Shown here: piece after piece, positions 26,512-35,353 of the stretch
Position numbering within the stretch: position 1 is the stretch's first letter
How the letters are laid out: each line of letters opens with the position of its first letter
NCBI GenBank assembly: GCA_016839745.1
Contig: JAEOTS010000080.1
Location: forward strand, 1 to 64,000
Length of the DNA stretch: 64,000 nucleotides
Source of the DNA: Promethearchaeota archaeon
GTDB taxonomy: Archaea > Asgardarchaeota > Lokiarchaeia > Sigyniarchaeales > SOKP01
Reading direction: 5' to 3'
Made by a program: the position numbers and the translations under genes
Notes under the pieces: model-generated
What the model saw: only the letters and a program-made list of their open reading frames with translations
Told to the model about the DNA's origin: nothing
The model's database searches: none

Positions 26512-27408
26512 ATGAACATATTAAGAACTCCTGATGAGAGATTTAATACCATTCTAAATTTTCGATACACACCTTGTTTTACTGAAACTCTAAATGGTTA
26601 TGAATATGTAAGAATGCATTATATTGATGAAGGGCCAAGAAATGCAAAATATACCTTTCTATGCCTGCACGGTCAACCAACTTGGTGCTATCTATATAGA
26701 AAAATGATTCCTATTTTTTTAAATGCCGGTTATAGAGTAGTTGCTCCAGATTATTTTGGATTTGGAAGATCAGATAAACCAGTTGAGGACGAAGTCTATA
26801 CATTTGATTTTCATCGAAATTCTATAATTGAATTCATAAACCATTTACAATTAAAAAATATCATTTTAGTAGTTCAAGATTGGGGAGGATTAATTGGACT
26901 TACTTTACCTATGGAAATGCCAGATACATTTTCAAAGTTAATTTTAATGAATACCGCTTTAGGAACGGGCGAGGGCGTACCGTCCCCTGGCTTTAAAGCC
27001 TTTCGAGGTTGGGTAAACAAAACTCCAGATATGGATGTTGGTCGATTGATGCTTAGAGGTGCACCAATTTTAACCCCTGAAGAAATGAGAGCCTATGACG
27101 CGCCTTTTCCCGATATTACGTACAAAGCAGGGATACGAAGATTCCCCAATTTATTCCCGACTACGTACGATGCTCCTGGTGCGGAAATCTCTAGAAGGGC
27201 TCGAGATTGGTTTCAAAAAGAATGGTCTGGAGAATCCTTCATGGCCGTTGGAATGCAAGATCCTGTTCTTGGCCCTTCAGTTATGCGAAATCTGAGAGCA
27301 ATAATTCCTGGATGTCCTAAACCGTTAAGATTAAAAGAAGCAGGACATTTTGTGCAAGAATGGGGAGATGTTGTAGCTATAAAAGCGTTAGAAACTTTTA
27401 ATTTATAG
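26512..27408 (+). CDS. Haloalkane dehalogenase-like alpha/beta hydrolase
   Basis: 298 residues. HGQPTW forms the oxyanion region, the nucleophile is aspartate in VVQDWGG, the acid is probably the aspartate in GMQDPVLG, and the base is histidine in AGHFVQEWG. This triad and the aspartate nucleophile match subfamily I haloalkane dehalogenases (DhlA/DhmA type). The second residue of the cap, FPNLFPTT, also fits. Subfamily members may also hydrolyse epoxides or other substrates, so dehalogenation is likely but not certain. ATG 26512 is used rather than the TTG three bases earlier. Confidence 0.8.
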   Translation: MNILRTPDERFNTILNFRYTPCFTETLNGYEYVRMHYIDEGPRNAKYTFLCLHGQPTWCYLYRKMIPIFLNAGYRVVAPDYFGFGRSDKPVEDEVYTFDFHRNSIIEFINHLQLKNIILVVQDWGGLIGLTLPMEMPDTFSKLILMNTALGTGEGVPSPGFKAFRGWVNKTPDMDVGRLMLRGAPILTPEEMRAYDAPFPDITYKAGIRRFPNLFPTTYDAPGAEISRRARDWFQKEWSGESFMAVGMQDPVLGPSVMRNLRAIIPGCPKPLRLKEAGHFVQEWGDVVAIKALETFNL

Positions 27409-27445
27409 ATGATACGATAAAATAATATTCTAGATTTCATCCATT

Positions 27446-28012
27446 ATGCCTTTTAATTTTAAAAATCCATCGAAATCATTTGCTTGGTTCTATTCGTTAT
27501 TTTGCCCAATTTATGGGAGAAAATTCTATAAGGAGTTATTACCAGCATTAAAATTAAATGGAACAGAATCAATTTTAGATTTTGGTAGTGGAACTGGCGT
27601 TTTAGCAAAAAAGATTATCAAAGAATTATCAAATGGCGGAACCCTAAGTTGTTTAGATTTATCAGAGGCTTTTCTGAATAGGGTTCGTAAAAAACTACGT
27701 AAATATACAAATGTGAACTACATATTAGGAGATATACAAGAGATGAATATGTCATCTAATACGTTCGATAAAATCGTCATTACCTGGGTAATTCACCATA
27801 TAGAAGATGAGGTTAGGCTTGGTTTATTACAAAGCATAGTTAGTACTTTAAAACCAAATGGAGAAATCTATGTAATAGAATTCTTAGCACCCCCTCATGG
27901 GATTCCTGAAATAGCTTTAATTGAGCTTTTTAACGGAATTGGGTTATCTGGAAGAATAGAATATAGAAAGAAGAATACAGGATTATTTGAATTCAAGAGA
28001 AAGCAAAATTAA
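27446..28012 (+). CDS. Class I SAM-dependent methyltransferase
   Basis: 188 residues with motif I ILDFGSGTGVLAKK, a following acidic residue in CLDLSEAFL, motif II GDIQEMNM and WVIHHIED, similar to UbiE/COQ5-type methyltransferases. The C-terminal part is short, with FEFKRKQN at the end, so the substrate-binding subdomain is minimal. It starts 37 bases after the dehalogenase-like gene on the same strand. The substrate cannot be predicted. Confidence 0.8.
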   Translation: MPFNFKNPSKSFAWFYSLFCPIYGRKFYKELLPALKLNGTESILDFGSGTGVLAKKIIKELSNGGTLSCLDLSEAFLNRVRKKLRKYTNVNYILGDIQEMNMSSNTFDKIVITWVIHHIEDEVRLGLLQSIVSTLKPNGEIYVIEFLAPPHGIPEIALIELFNGIGLSGRIEYRKKNTGLFEFKRKQN

Positions 28013-28058
28013 GAGAACTAAGAAAAATAGTTCCTAAAATAGAAAAAATTTGGTTTAT

Positions 28059-29372
28059 TTAAATCAATTCAGCGAATAGATTAAATCCGTTCACCTCGTA
28101 AATTCGAACATTTACAAAGGATCCATAGATTCCTTTAAAATTCTCAATAAATATATTTTTATAAGCGTAATTTCGACCAAAAGCTTGATTTATTCTAAAC
28201 CCGTCGTGTAAGACTAACATCTCACCTTCCCAGTTCTTCCAGGTAGTATTTATATCGTCCAAGGATTCGCGGAAGACCTTAGAAAGTATTTTTGACCGTT
28301 TTTTTATAATTTTGCTATTTACTTGTTCCATACTTTTAGCTTTTGTTCCAGGTCGAGGTGTAAACTTAGAAATATTAAGAATTTCGGGGTTTAACCATTT
28401 AATTAAATTTATAGTTTGATTGAAATCTTCTTCGGATTCTCCGGGAAAGCCGCAAATTATATCTGTTGATATAGTGAGCGATGGAAACTCCTTTCTAAGG
28501 ATTTTTAATTTATCTGTTATATCTGAGATACGGTAATAACGGTTCATGCGCTTAAGAATTGAATCGCTTCCAGATTGAATAGGGATATGCAAAAATTGAT
28601 ATACTTTTTTTAGTTTGAAAATCGAAAGTAACTGCTCAAATTCGTCAACTAAAAATTTAGGATTAAGCATACCTACTCTCAGGAAAAATTCATAATCTAA
28701 TTCCACAATCTTAGTAATTAAATCAATTAGTTTTACATTTTGATATTCGTACGTGCTACAATCTTGGGATGTCAAATAGATTTGCTTAATTCCTTGCTTT
28801 AATTGATGTTTTACGTTTTCTACAATATTTTGAGGTTCGTAGCAATTTAGACGACCTCGAGCATTTTTAACGCAGCAATATGTACAAGCACCCAAACAAC
28901 CTTCAGATATTGGAACTATTCCAGTGATTTTATTTTTAGGGTATTCAATTAGAAACCTTGATTTATCAATTACAGCTTTGGATTTAATAACGAGATTTTT
29001 TTTCCCTGATTTTATTTCTCGGAGAATAAAAGGTATTTCGTCTAAATTATCTAAATCAATAATAGCTGAGAAATTTGGGATAATCTTTTTAATCACATCA
29101 ATGTAATTATCCTCAATATGTGGTAAGCAACCCGCTATTACGAAATATTTGGTTACTTCTTCTTTATACCTTTCGTACAATTCTTTTAAACGGGATTTGA
29201 TTTTGTTTTCTGTTTGTTGCTTCACAGCACATGTATTTATAAACACAAATTCAGCGTCTCTAAGGTTTTTTTGAGAATACCCCGCTTTATTTAAAACACT
29301 TGAGATAATGTAAGAATCTGCTTTATTTGAAGTACACCCGTACGTTTCTATATAGTAAGAATTCTTTTCCAT
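28059..29372 (-). CDS. tRNA N6-threonylcarbamoyladenosine (t6A37) methylthiotransferase, archaeal/eukaryotic type
   Basis: About 437 residues. The N-terminal UPF0004 domain has YIETYGCTSNKAD, INTCAVKQQTE and AGCLPH, giving three cysteines for the auxiliary cluster. The radical-SAM cysteines are in GCLGACTYC. A C-terminal TRAM domain ends the protein. It matches CDKAL1/e-MtaB, which adds a methylthio group to t6A at position 37 of ANN-decoding tRNAs. The ATG at 29372 is preferred over the TTG 16 codons upstream, since the conserved domain begins right after it. Confidence 0.85.
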   Translation of the reverse strand: MEKNSYYIETYGCTSNKADSYIISSVLNKAGYSQKNLRDAEFVFINTCAVKQQTENKIKSRLKELYERYKEEVTKYFVIAGCLPHIEDNYIDVIKKIIPNFSAIIDLDNLDEIPFILREIKSGKKNLVIKSKAVIDKSRFLIEYPKNKITGIVPISEGCLGACTYCCVKNARGRLNCYEPQNIVENVKHQLKQGIKQIYLTSQDCSTYEYQNVKLIDLITKIVELDYEFFLRVGMLNPKFLVDEFEQLLSIFKLKKVYQFLHIPIQSGSDSILKRMNRYYRISDITDKLKILRKEFPSLTISTDIICGFPGESEEDFNQTINLIKWLNPEILNISKFTPRPGTKAKSMEQVNSKIIKKRSKILSKVFRESLDDINTTWKNWEGEMLVLHDGFRINQAFGRNYAYKNIFIENFKGIYGSFVNVRIYEVNGFNLFAELI

Positions 29373-29531
29373 GCGTGAGTAAAATGCTTTTGAGTTAGTA
29401 CTTAATAAAATGAAGTGCAAGTAAAAAATTTTTAAGAATAGAAGACAAAAAAGAGATGAAATAATGAAAATTTTTTTAATAAAACCTTCTATTATAAGAA
29501 TTAATTAGTTTGAATAATTAAGTTGAGTAAT

Positions 29532-29969
29532 ATGACAAAATATGCTTACTGTAAAGTTTGTGATAAAGAGGTTGATCAACCCGTAAGAAAACCAATGGAA
29601 ACTTTTCATAAAATCATATGGGTTATTATTTCCATTGCCACAGTAGGTATTGGGGCAATTATTTTCGCGATTATCTACACAAATAGGAAGAAGGTATATT
29701 GTGAAAAGTGTCGAACAAAAGTAGAGTTTTCAAGTGAACCCCATAAAAAACCGGAAGAAGATGGAGAACCCTTAACACAAAGAGAAAGAATATTAAAAAA
29801 AGCTGGAAAGGCAAAGGAGAAGAAAGCCAAAGAAGAAAAAGAACCTCCTTCGGAAATTACTGACGAAGAAGAAAAAGAGCAAACTTTCTGCCCCTATTGT
29901 GGTGAGGATATTGAAGCAGGGATTAGTCGGTGTCCATACTGTCATTCATCCCTAAAGACATCATATTAA
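29532..29969 (+). CDS. Membrane-associated double zinc-ribbon protein
   Basis: About 145 residues. An N-terminal zinc knuckle (CKVC), a single hydrophobic segment (IIWVIISIATVGIGAIIFAII), a CEKC pair, a highly charged lysine/glutamate-rich linker (residues ~75-115) and a C-terminal CPYCGED...CPYC ribbon. The two first CxxC pairs may form one ribbon interrupted by the helix. The ATG at 29532 is taken over the TTG nine bases before it. Function unknown. Confidence 0.65.
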   Translation: MTKYAYCKVCDKEVDQPVRKPMETFHKIIWVIISIATVGIGAIIFAIIYTNRKKVYCEKCRTKVEFSSEPHKKPEEDGEPLTQRERILKKAGKAKEKKAKEEKEPPSEITDEEEKEQTFCPYCGEDIEAGISRCPYCHSSLKTSY

Positions 29970-30089
29970 AATCACTTCTACCAATTTTATCAATCACACA
30001 ATATTTAAATAGGAAAATAATTCAAATAAACTAAAATAACATCATAATAATATAAATATGAAAATCTAATATAATTAGAGGAAATTAAA

Positions 30090-30860
30090 ATGCCACGCAA
30101 ATCGCGAAAAGCACCAACGAGAGATGCTGATCCTTTAGATCAGTATAGTACCTGGGATTTACGCATTGCTAAAACCATATATTATTCTATAATTATTGCC
30201 TCAGCAGTTACAATTCTTGGTATCTGGTTAACAATTATAGGATGGCTTGTTGAATCAGGTAGATGGGAAATAGTGGTGGGTTGGGGACCAGGCGCTGGTG
30301 CTCTTATTATTGTTGGGATTGTAGTACTCCATCTATTCTTGCTAGTTCTTTTCTATGTGTTATTTAGAGGTGGAATATTAAGGCTTTGCCAAAGATTATT
30401 CAAAGACAGAGTATTGGCGAAAAAATACGAAGACTACACTACGCTCAGGCTTTTAATAGCTGTTACATTGATAAGCGTCTACATTTTTCTTATAACCCTC
30501 GTAGTCGTTATTTTACCTTCGTTTTTCTGGGAAATAGTAGCAAATTTCTGGATTAATATTGTATTTAAGTTTAATCCTGGCGAATGGGTTCTCTTTATTG
30601 GGATAGTCTTATTTGTAATAGTAATGCTGATTTATATAGGGATTGTACTTTGGAACCATGGAGTGTTCGCTGTACTTAAACGCGTCAAACGAATAGAAGA
30701 AGAAATGGAAGTCGAAGATGAAATAAAACGAGAAGAACTGAAAGGAGCGGACGACGAAACACTTCAGAAAATATACGAAAAACAAACGGGTAAACAAGCA
30801 ATCTATCGGGGAAAAGAGACGAAAGGATTTAGATCTTGGAAAAAAAGCATGCTATCGTAA
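30090..30860 (+). CDS. Four-helix membrane protein with charged tail, unknown function
   Basis: 256 residues. Hydrophobic segments lie at roughly 30-52, 70-95, 118-143 and 165-190. The N-terminus is basic (PRKSRKAP) and the last ~65 residues are charged and likely helical (RIEEEMEVEDEIKREELKG), suggesting a cytoplasmic coiled coil. AGAGGAAA precedes the ATG. I do not recognise a family. It is followed by a hairpin terminator-like element. Confidence 0.6.
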   Translation: MPRKSRKAPTRDADPLDQYSTWDLRIAKTIYYSIIIASAVTILGIWLTIIGWLVESGRWEIVVGWGPGAGALIIVGIVVLHLFLLVLFYVLFRGGILRLCQRLFKDRVLAKKYEDYTTLRLLIAVTLISVYIFLITLVVVILPSFFWEIVANFWINIVFKFNPGEWVLFIGIVLFVIVMLIYIGIVLWNHGVFAVLKRVKRIEEEMEVEDEIKREELKGADDETLQKIYEKQTGKQAIYRGKETKGFRSWKKSMLS

Positions 30861-30900
30861 AAAATTAAGAAATAAAAAAATTTTATTTATTTTATTATTT
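30858..30900. repeat. AT-rich intergenic repeat, copy 1
   Basis: 43 bases that recur at 31468-31510 with a single mismatch. This copy begins at the stop codon of the membrane-protein gene. The composition is simple (A-tract then T-rich), but the match is too long for chance similarity of AT-rich DNA to be the first explanation. Confidence 0.5.
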
Positions 30901-30960
30901 ATTTATTTTTCCGAACAGTTTTCATACGAGTTCTCCTAAATTCTTTAGTTTTGTGATACT

Positions 30961-31015
30961 CTTAAGGAGGGATTTTAAACTTTTTTTTTTATTAAAAAGG
31001 TTTAAAATTTTTAAG
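30961..31015. terminator. Hairpin between convergent genes, possible bidirectional terminator
   Basis: Arms ATTTTAAAC (30972-30980) and GTTTAAAAT (31000-31008) pair perfectly, and the flanking T-run and A-run extend the stem; outer CTTAA/TTAAG also pair. It lies in the 211-base gap between the rightward membrane-protein gene and the leftward 98-residue gene. T-tracts on both strands fit archaeal termination. Confidence 0.4.
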
Positions 31016-31071
31016 ATTCTAAGATTTTCCATGCTTTCTGAAAGGAGTTCTAAGTGAATGAATGAATTTTT

Positions 31072-31368
31072 TTAAAACCATTCTTTATTTTGTTCTATCC
31101 AAGTTTTAATTAAATTAACCATTCTTGAGTAGTCGAACGCATCAACTTGGTCATCTGAATAATCGTCCCTTAAGACAAGGTTCGCGTTGTAGGTTCCAGA
31201 GATACTCTTCCCGAACCTTGAGTCGTTATATTGCCCTTCAATTTCGTCGAGTAGATAATCATAGTTTAGCATAATATCTAACGGATCTTTTGCTTCCCTG
31301 ATTTTATGTATCAAATCAAGGATTTTACTACCTTTTTGGGGGGTTTGATTTATTTTCATTCCTGACAT
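31072..31368 (-). CDS. Hypothetical protein, 98 residues
   Basis: A soluble, mostly helical-looking protein with a high content of acidic residues (for example DDYSDDQVDAFDYSR) and a C-terminal tryptophan-rich end (IKTWIEQNKEWF). No motif or family is recognised. ATG is at 31368, with a second ATG three codons later. It stands alone between a convergent gene on the left and another leftward gene. Confidence 0.5.
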   Translation of the reverse strand: MSGMKINQTPQKGSKILDLIHKIREAKDPLDIMLNYDYLLDEIEGQYNDSRFGKSISGTYNANLVLRDDYSDDQVDAFDYSRMVNLIKTWIEQNKEWF

Positions 31369-31467
31369 TTTAAAGCTTATTATTTTTTCTTCAAACCCTA
31401 TTTCAAATAGTTCTTAATAAATGAAAAATAGTAAAAAAAAAAAATTAAGAGTAAAGGATACAAAACA

Positions 31468-31510
31468 TAAAAAATTAAGAAATAAAAAAATTATATTTAT
31501 TTTATTATTT
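31468..31510. repeat. AT-rich intergenic repeat, copy 2
   Basis: Matches 30858-30900 in the same orientation with one mismatch. This copy is just beyond the stop of the leftward lysine-rich protein gene, so the two copies lie at 3' ends of genes but in opposite orientation relative to transcription. Confidence 0.5.
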
Positions 31511-31516
31511 TTACTT

Positions 31517-32440
31517 TTACCTTCTCATCATACGTGGATTTCTAAACAAATCCAATTCAGTTTTGGGAATTTTGTAATCCGAGGTACCGGTTGCTTTCAT
31601 CTTTTTGAACAGTCTTTTGACTACTTTTCTTGCCTCGTCCATGAAATTACATGCTAATCCAAACAATATCATATATCTCAAAAATGTCTTGTCTTTTGCG
31701 TAAGTTTCGTCGAAAACTTCTATTCCGTATTCTTTTTTTATTGGTTTTCCATCTACACGTGCAATCAATTTTTTCCCGATATACAACTTATAATTCCTAC
31801 CGGGACCAACTACTCCTTTTGCTAAGACCATTTGGAGTTTATCATCCTTTTGTTCAGGAAGGAGTGGGAAAGTCCAACGAGTGCCGATGAATCTCCATCC
31901 CCTTACGAAACGAATTAAGCTTTTCACACCAGGGATTTGTGCGTAGAACACGGGTGCGGCGTGTTTAATCTCAAAACTTTGAATGATGGAATGAGCAACG
32001 CTTAACTCAACACCACCCTTAAAATTACCTCCCTTAGCCTTAGAATCCATTGTCTCTTCCATTATGGTGAAATATCTACAAACAAGCCTTTTCTCCTCGA
32101 TTGGGCTTTCTTCCCACTGTTCTTTGTTAAAGGCAATAATGCTCTTCTTTTCGTCATCTATTGAAATGACGCCTTCAATGTCGAAGTTTTTTGAAAACCA
32201 ACGCGTTTTCGCAGTATATTTTAATTGTTGGTGAACTCCTAACTCTTCGTCGTGTAATCGCGTCCTCCAAAAATTAACGTCTATCTTTTTGTAGACTATT
32301 TTTTTAGAAGGAGCTTTAGGAGCTTCGGGTATTTTAGCGTCAGGTGCTTTCGTTGCTGCTTTTTTCTTCTTTACGGGAGTCGTTCTTGCTTTTTCTCGCT
32401 CTTTCCTTACTTTTTTATCTTCTTCTGGATCTTGTTCCAT
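31517..32440 (-). CDS. Lysine-rich-tailed protein of unknown function
   Basis: 307 residues. The first ~50 are a low-complexity Lys/Ala/Pro tail (KVRKEREKARTTPVKKKKAATKAPDA, in parts) reminiscent of histone or ribosomal-protein tails. The rest is a mixed alpha/beta domain with KLYIGKKLIARVDGK and a C-terminal helix (FLRYMILFGLACNFMDEARKVVKRLFKK). The second half recalls tubby/LURP-one-like barrels, which end in a buried hydrophobic helix, but this is a weak pattern match. No neighbours suggest a pathway. Confidence 0.6.
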   Translation of the reverse strand: MEQDPEEDKKVRKEREKARTTPVKKKKAATKAPDAKIPEAPKAPSKKIVYKKIDVNFWRTRLHDEELGVHQQLKYTAKTRWFSKNFDIEGVISIDDEKKSIIAFNKEQWEESPIEEKRLVCRYFTIMEETMDSKAKGGNFKGGVELSVAHSIIQSFEIKHAAPVFYAQIPGVKSLIRFVRGWRFIGTRWTFPLLPEQKDDKLQMVLAKGVVGPGRNYKLYIGKKLIARVDGKPIKKEYGIEVFDETYAKDKTFLRYMILFGLACNFMDEARKVVKRLFKKMKATGTSDYKIPKTELDLFRNPRMMRR

Positions 32441-32585
32441 GAATAATCACTTTTCTGTTTTCTGTTACTTATTAATTTTAAAAATAAATTTCTTAGTAAT
32501 AATAATATGATCTGCGGTTAAAAATTTTATTCACATAATTCTATTAAATTGAGTTGCGAAAAGAAAAATTTAAAAAAAGGTGGAG

Positions 32586-34826
32586 TTAAGGTTCGAAAGT
32601 TATTTCACATCTATCGGAGTCACAAAATTTCTCCCCTATCGCCCTATCCTTTGTCTCATCCAAGAACAATGGTTTAATATTAGTTGTCAATTCTTCATAT
32701 CTCTCTTTAGTAATTTCTTCGTAGGGTGCTTGCTTATAACCGTGCTCTTTTATTGGCAAGAAGCTCGCGCTTTTTAACTTATCTTCAAAACACTCAAGAA
32801 CATGCTTTATTTGATTTGCCTCTTCTTTCGTAAAAGTAATGGTAATAGAAACCTGGTTGTCGGACCAATATTTTTGATAATCTGCGGCATTTTCAGCTTG
32901 CTCCCATATTGAAACTTCGTTTTTAGAGCGCTCAAAATATTTTTCATGGACTGGAAATTCGACTACAACGGTGTTAGGAGAATATGAATCGTCTTCAACG
33001 AAGTAACCCGCTTTTTTAATTAATTCTATTAAGTCAGAATTTTTTGAAATACGGATTCTTCTAATGTAATACTCAGAATGAGGGTAATGAATTCCAGGAG
33101 GGACGCCGGGGAGCAAACTAACGGTCCCACTAGGCTTAACAGTGGTTATTTTAATGCTCTTTGGGATACAGAGCCAACCAGAATATTGCTCGTCTAATTT
33201 TTTTAAATACTTATATCCCTTCTCGCACCATTCCAACATAGTCCTCCTCCCATTTTTTACGAAAGCTTCTATAATTCCAGTCTGAGAAACTCCCATCCGC
33301 CTGTTTTTGAGCATAACAGCGTTAGTTTCTTGCCAATGTGTGTTTACAAGGGTTACAGATTTGGAGTATAAATAAGCAAACTTTAAAGTCTCTTGAAACT
33401 CCTCGTACGAATCGTGCCTAGAGGGGAAAGTTTCCACAAGACAACAAAGTTCGAATGATTCTAATGTCTGTTCTCCACAAGGATTGATGCCAGCAGCTTT
33501 CTTATCTTTATAATCGGGTTTGTCTCCCATTCTAGAATATGCTTTTGCGTTATCTAACCAAAAGATTCCAGGCTCTCCATTTACGGCAATTTGATCGGCA
33601 ATAAATGTATAATCTAATCCCTTAAAAGCAAAAACACTGTTATTACTGGCCCACCTATGGGAATAAAGTTTTTCTTCGTCTTGTTTAGAAGTAATAAAAT
33701 CAAAATCCGTAGCTTCTCCTAAAGCAATTTCAGCACTTCGTCTAACGTTTCCTGCAACAACGCATTTTCCTATTAGATTCATTACATCTAAGATATCAAT
33801 TGACGATATTTTTTGACCAATTCGAGCTTCTAATATTTTCTGAATATCTTTTAGCATATCTTTTAAAGGTCCTGGACCACTAGCAATTCCTCCAAATCCT
33901 CTGATAGGTTCTCCAGCTTTTCTTATTAAACTGAAATCGAATTCTGGAAGAGGCTTTCCTAAGAAGAATGCTTCTAAGTCAATTCTTAGAGCTTCTACCC
34001 ACCCTTCCCTACTATCAGGTATCTGAAATGTAAGTGATTCCTCTTTCGGTTTTTTTATAGTTATTTTATCTGCGCCTTTTGTGTCAAATCCTACGCCTAC
34101 ACCTAACATAAGCGCGTCCATAACGAACTCAAAGGATTTTGATAATTTTAAGTCGATATCTTCGGTAGATGCAAACCCACAGTTATTTAAAGACATGGAT
34201 CCATGACGTGCGATGAACTCCGTACCCATCATCCATAAGCCACGTCCAGGAGGAAGAAATTTAAAATTCCATATTTTAGTAAACATTTTTTGTGCGGATC
34301 GTTGAGCTTTAGAATCGCTCCAGGGCAAACTCAGCTTTATACAATGTTCTTTTTGAATTGAATAGCAACCTTCCACAACTCTTCTGATGGTCTCCCAAAA
34401 CTCTTCTTTTCTTCCCTCTTCTTCAATCATTCTCGCGTACGTTCGTTTGTACGTGATGTGTCCCAAAGGACCAAAGTCTGGTTGCTTTCCTTTAAAATTG
34501 TCCATAAAATCCTCGTCCAGCTTGAAGGATATGTTTTCCAGATTAATAGCTCGCGCAAATAAGTTTCGATATTTATTTAATCCACGCTGCGTTAACTCAA
34601 CGCATACCAATTCTCTAATGTAGTTCGTGGTGATTTCTTCGTATCCTAGCCCTATTATTATTCGAAGGACATCTTCAGTTACTTTTTCTGCGATGTTAAT
34701 GTCAAGTCCCGTCTCTTTGTTCAATACTTTGGCTATACTGGATACATCGAACTCTTTCTTTTCACCCTTTGAGTTGATAACATATTTAGGATACAAATCT
34801 ACTAACGAAAACGAATTATCAGTCAT
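32586..34826 (-). CDS. nrdJ: Adenosylcobalamin-dependent ribonucleoside-triphosphate reductase (class II)
   Basis: 746 residues, similar in length and order to the monomeric Lactobacillus leichmannii enzyme. Key residues are visible: the redox cysteines in NNCGF and in NPCGEQTLESFELCC, where the latter also gives the thiyl-radical cysteine and glutamate; KPSGTVSLLPGVPPGIH; and a C-terminal CDSDRC, a Cx4C shuttle pair like C731/C736. An N-terminal ATP-cone-like region (KYVINSKGEKKEFDVSSIAKVLNKETGLD, in parts) is present. It reduces NTPs to dNTPs with vitamin B12 and does not need oxygen. It stands alone, with no clear cobalamin riboswitch upstream. Confidence 0.9.
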   Translation of the reverse strand: MTDNSFSLVDLYPKYVINSKGEKKEFDVSSIAKVLNKETGLDINIAEKVTEDVLRIIIGLGYEEITTNYIRELVCVELTQRGLNKYRNLFARAINLENISFKLDEDFMDNFKGKQPDFGPLGHITYKRTYARMIEEEGRKEEFWETIRRVVEGCYSIQKEHCIKLSLPWSDSKAQRSAQKMFTKIWNFKFLPPGRGLWMMGTEFIARHGSMSLNNCGFASTEDIDLKLSKSFEFVMDALMLGVGVGFDTKGADKITIKKPKEESLTFQIPDSREGWVEALRIDLEAFFLGKPLPEFDFSLIRKAGEPIRGFGGIASGPGPLKDMLKDIQKILEARIGQKISSIDILDVMNLIGKCVVAGNVRRSAEIALGEATDFDFITSKQDEEKLYSHRWASNNSVFAFKGLDYTFIADQIAVNGEPGIFWLDNAKAYSRMGDKPDYKDKKAAGINPCGEQTLESFELCCLVETFPSRHDSYEEFQETLKFAYLYSKSVTLVNTHWQETNAVMLKNRRMGVSQTGIIEAFVKNGRRTMLEWCEKGYKYLKKLDEQYSGWLCIPKSIKITTVKPSGTVSLLPGVPPGIHYPHSEYYIRRIRISKNSDLIELIKKAGYFVEDDSYSPNTVVVEFPVHEKYFERSKNEVSIWEQAENAADYQKYWSDNQVSITITFTKEEANQIKHVLECFEDKLKSASFLPIKEHGYKQAPYEEITKERYEELTTNIKPLFLDETKDRAIGEKFCDSDRCEITFEP

Positions 34827-35353
34827 TTTTTTACCCGTTATTTGCCATAAAGATTAACACAATAATTTTATCGGCGTTATTAATAAAAACCAAAATTAAA
34901 CTGCCTTAACCTAATTTTTAATTTAAGATTCAATCTAATATAAAGATATTTATTGAAATATATTAAGCTATTGATGAACATCGTAGTTTTAACCGTTAGG
35001 TTAATTTGCTAAATCTATGTACCAATTGGTAATTCACGCATTAATTTTTACCGCTCTATTTGTTTAATTATTTTTTCTGATTAAGTCGAAATTACGTCGA
35101 TATTGTTATGTTAATAATTAGTGGATGATTTTTAAATAAAAATTGATGGCTCGATTTATGATTTTTTACCTCGACATAAATATGTTATTAGGTGCCATTG
35201 AAGATTATAAAAAAGGATATAATGTGAAAACTATAAACGTTAACTGTAACAATATTCTAAATCTTAAAGTTATAGAATTTAACTATTTTCAATGAGTCTA
35301 TCAAAAGATATAAATAACAAACCATAATCATTACTCTTAAATCCATAAATTTA
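34827..35353. other. 527-base intergenic region between divergent genes
   Basis: AT-rich, holds the promoters for nrdJ (leftward) and the peptide-type binding protein (rightward). A TATA-like GATATAAATAAC lies near 35308. One short frame (35146-35295, 49 residues) is open but has no recognisable features. No tRNA, riboswitch or clear inverted repeat was seen. Confidence 0.5.

Noticed and set aside
31421-31657. 78-codon lysine-rich plus-strand frame
   Set aside because: It runs through the AT-rich repeat and into the antisense of the 307-residue gene; no independent support.
35146-35295. 49-codon frame in the 527-base gap upstream of the peptide-type binding protein
   Set aside because: No motif or ribosome-binding site; spacing of the TATA-like sequence does not suit its start.
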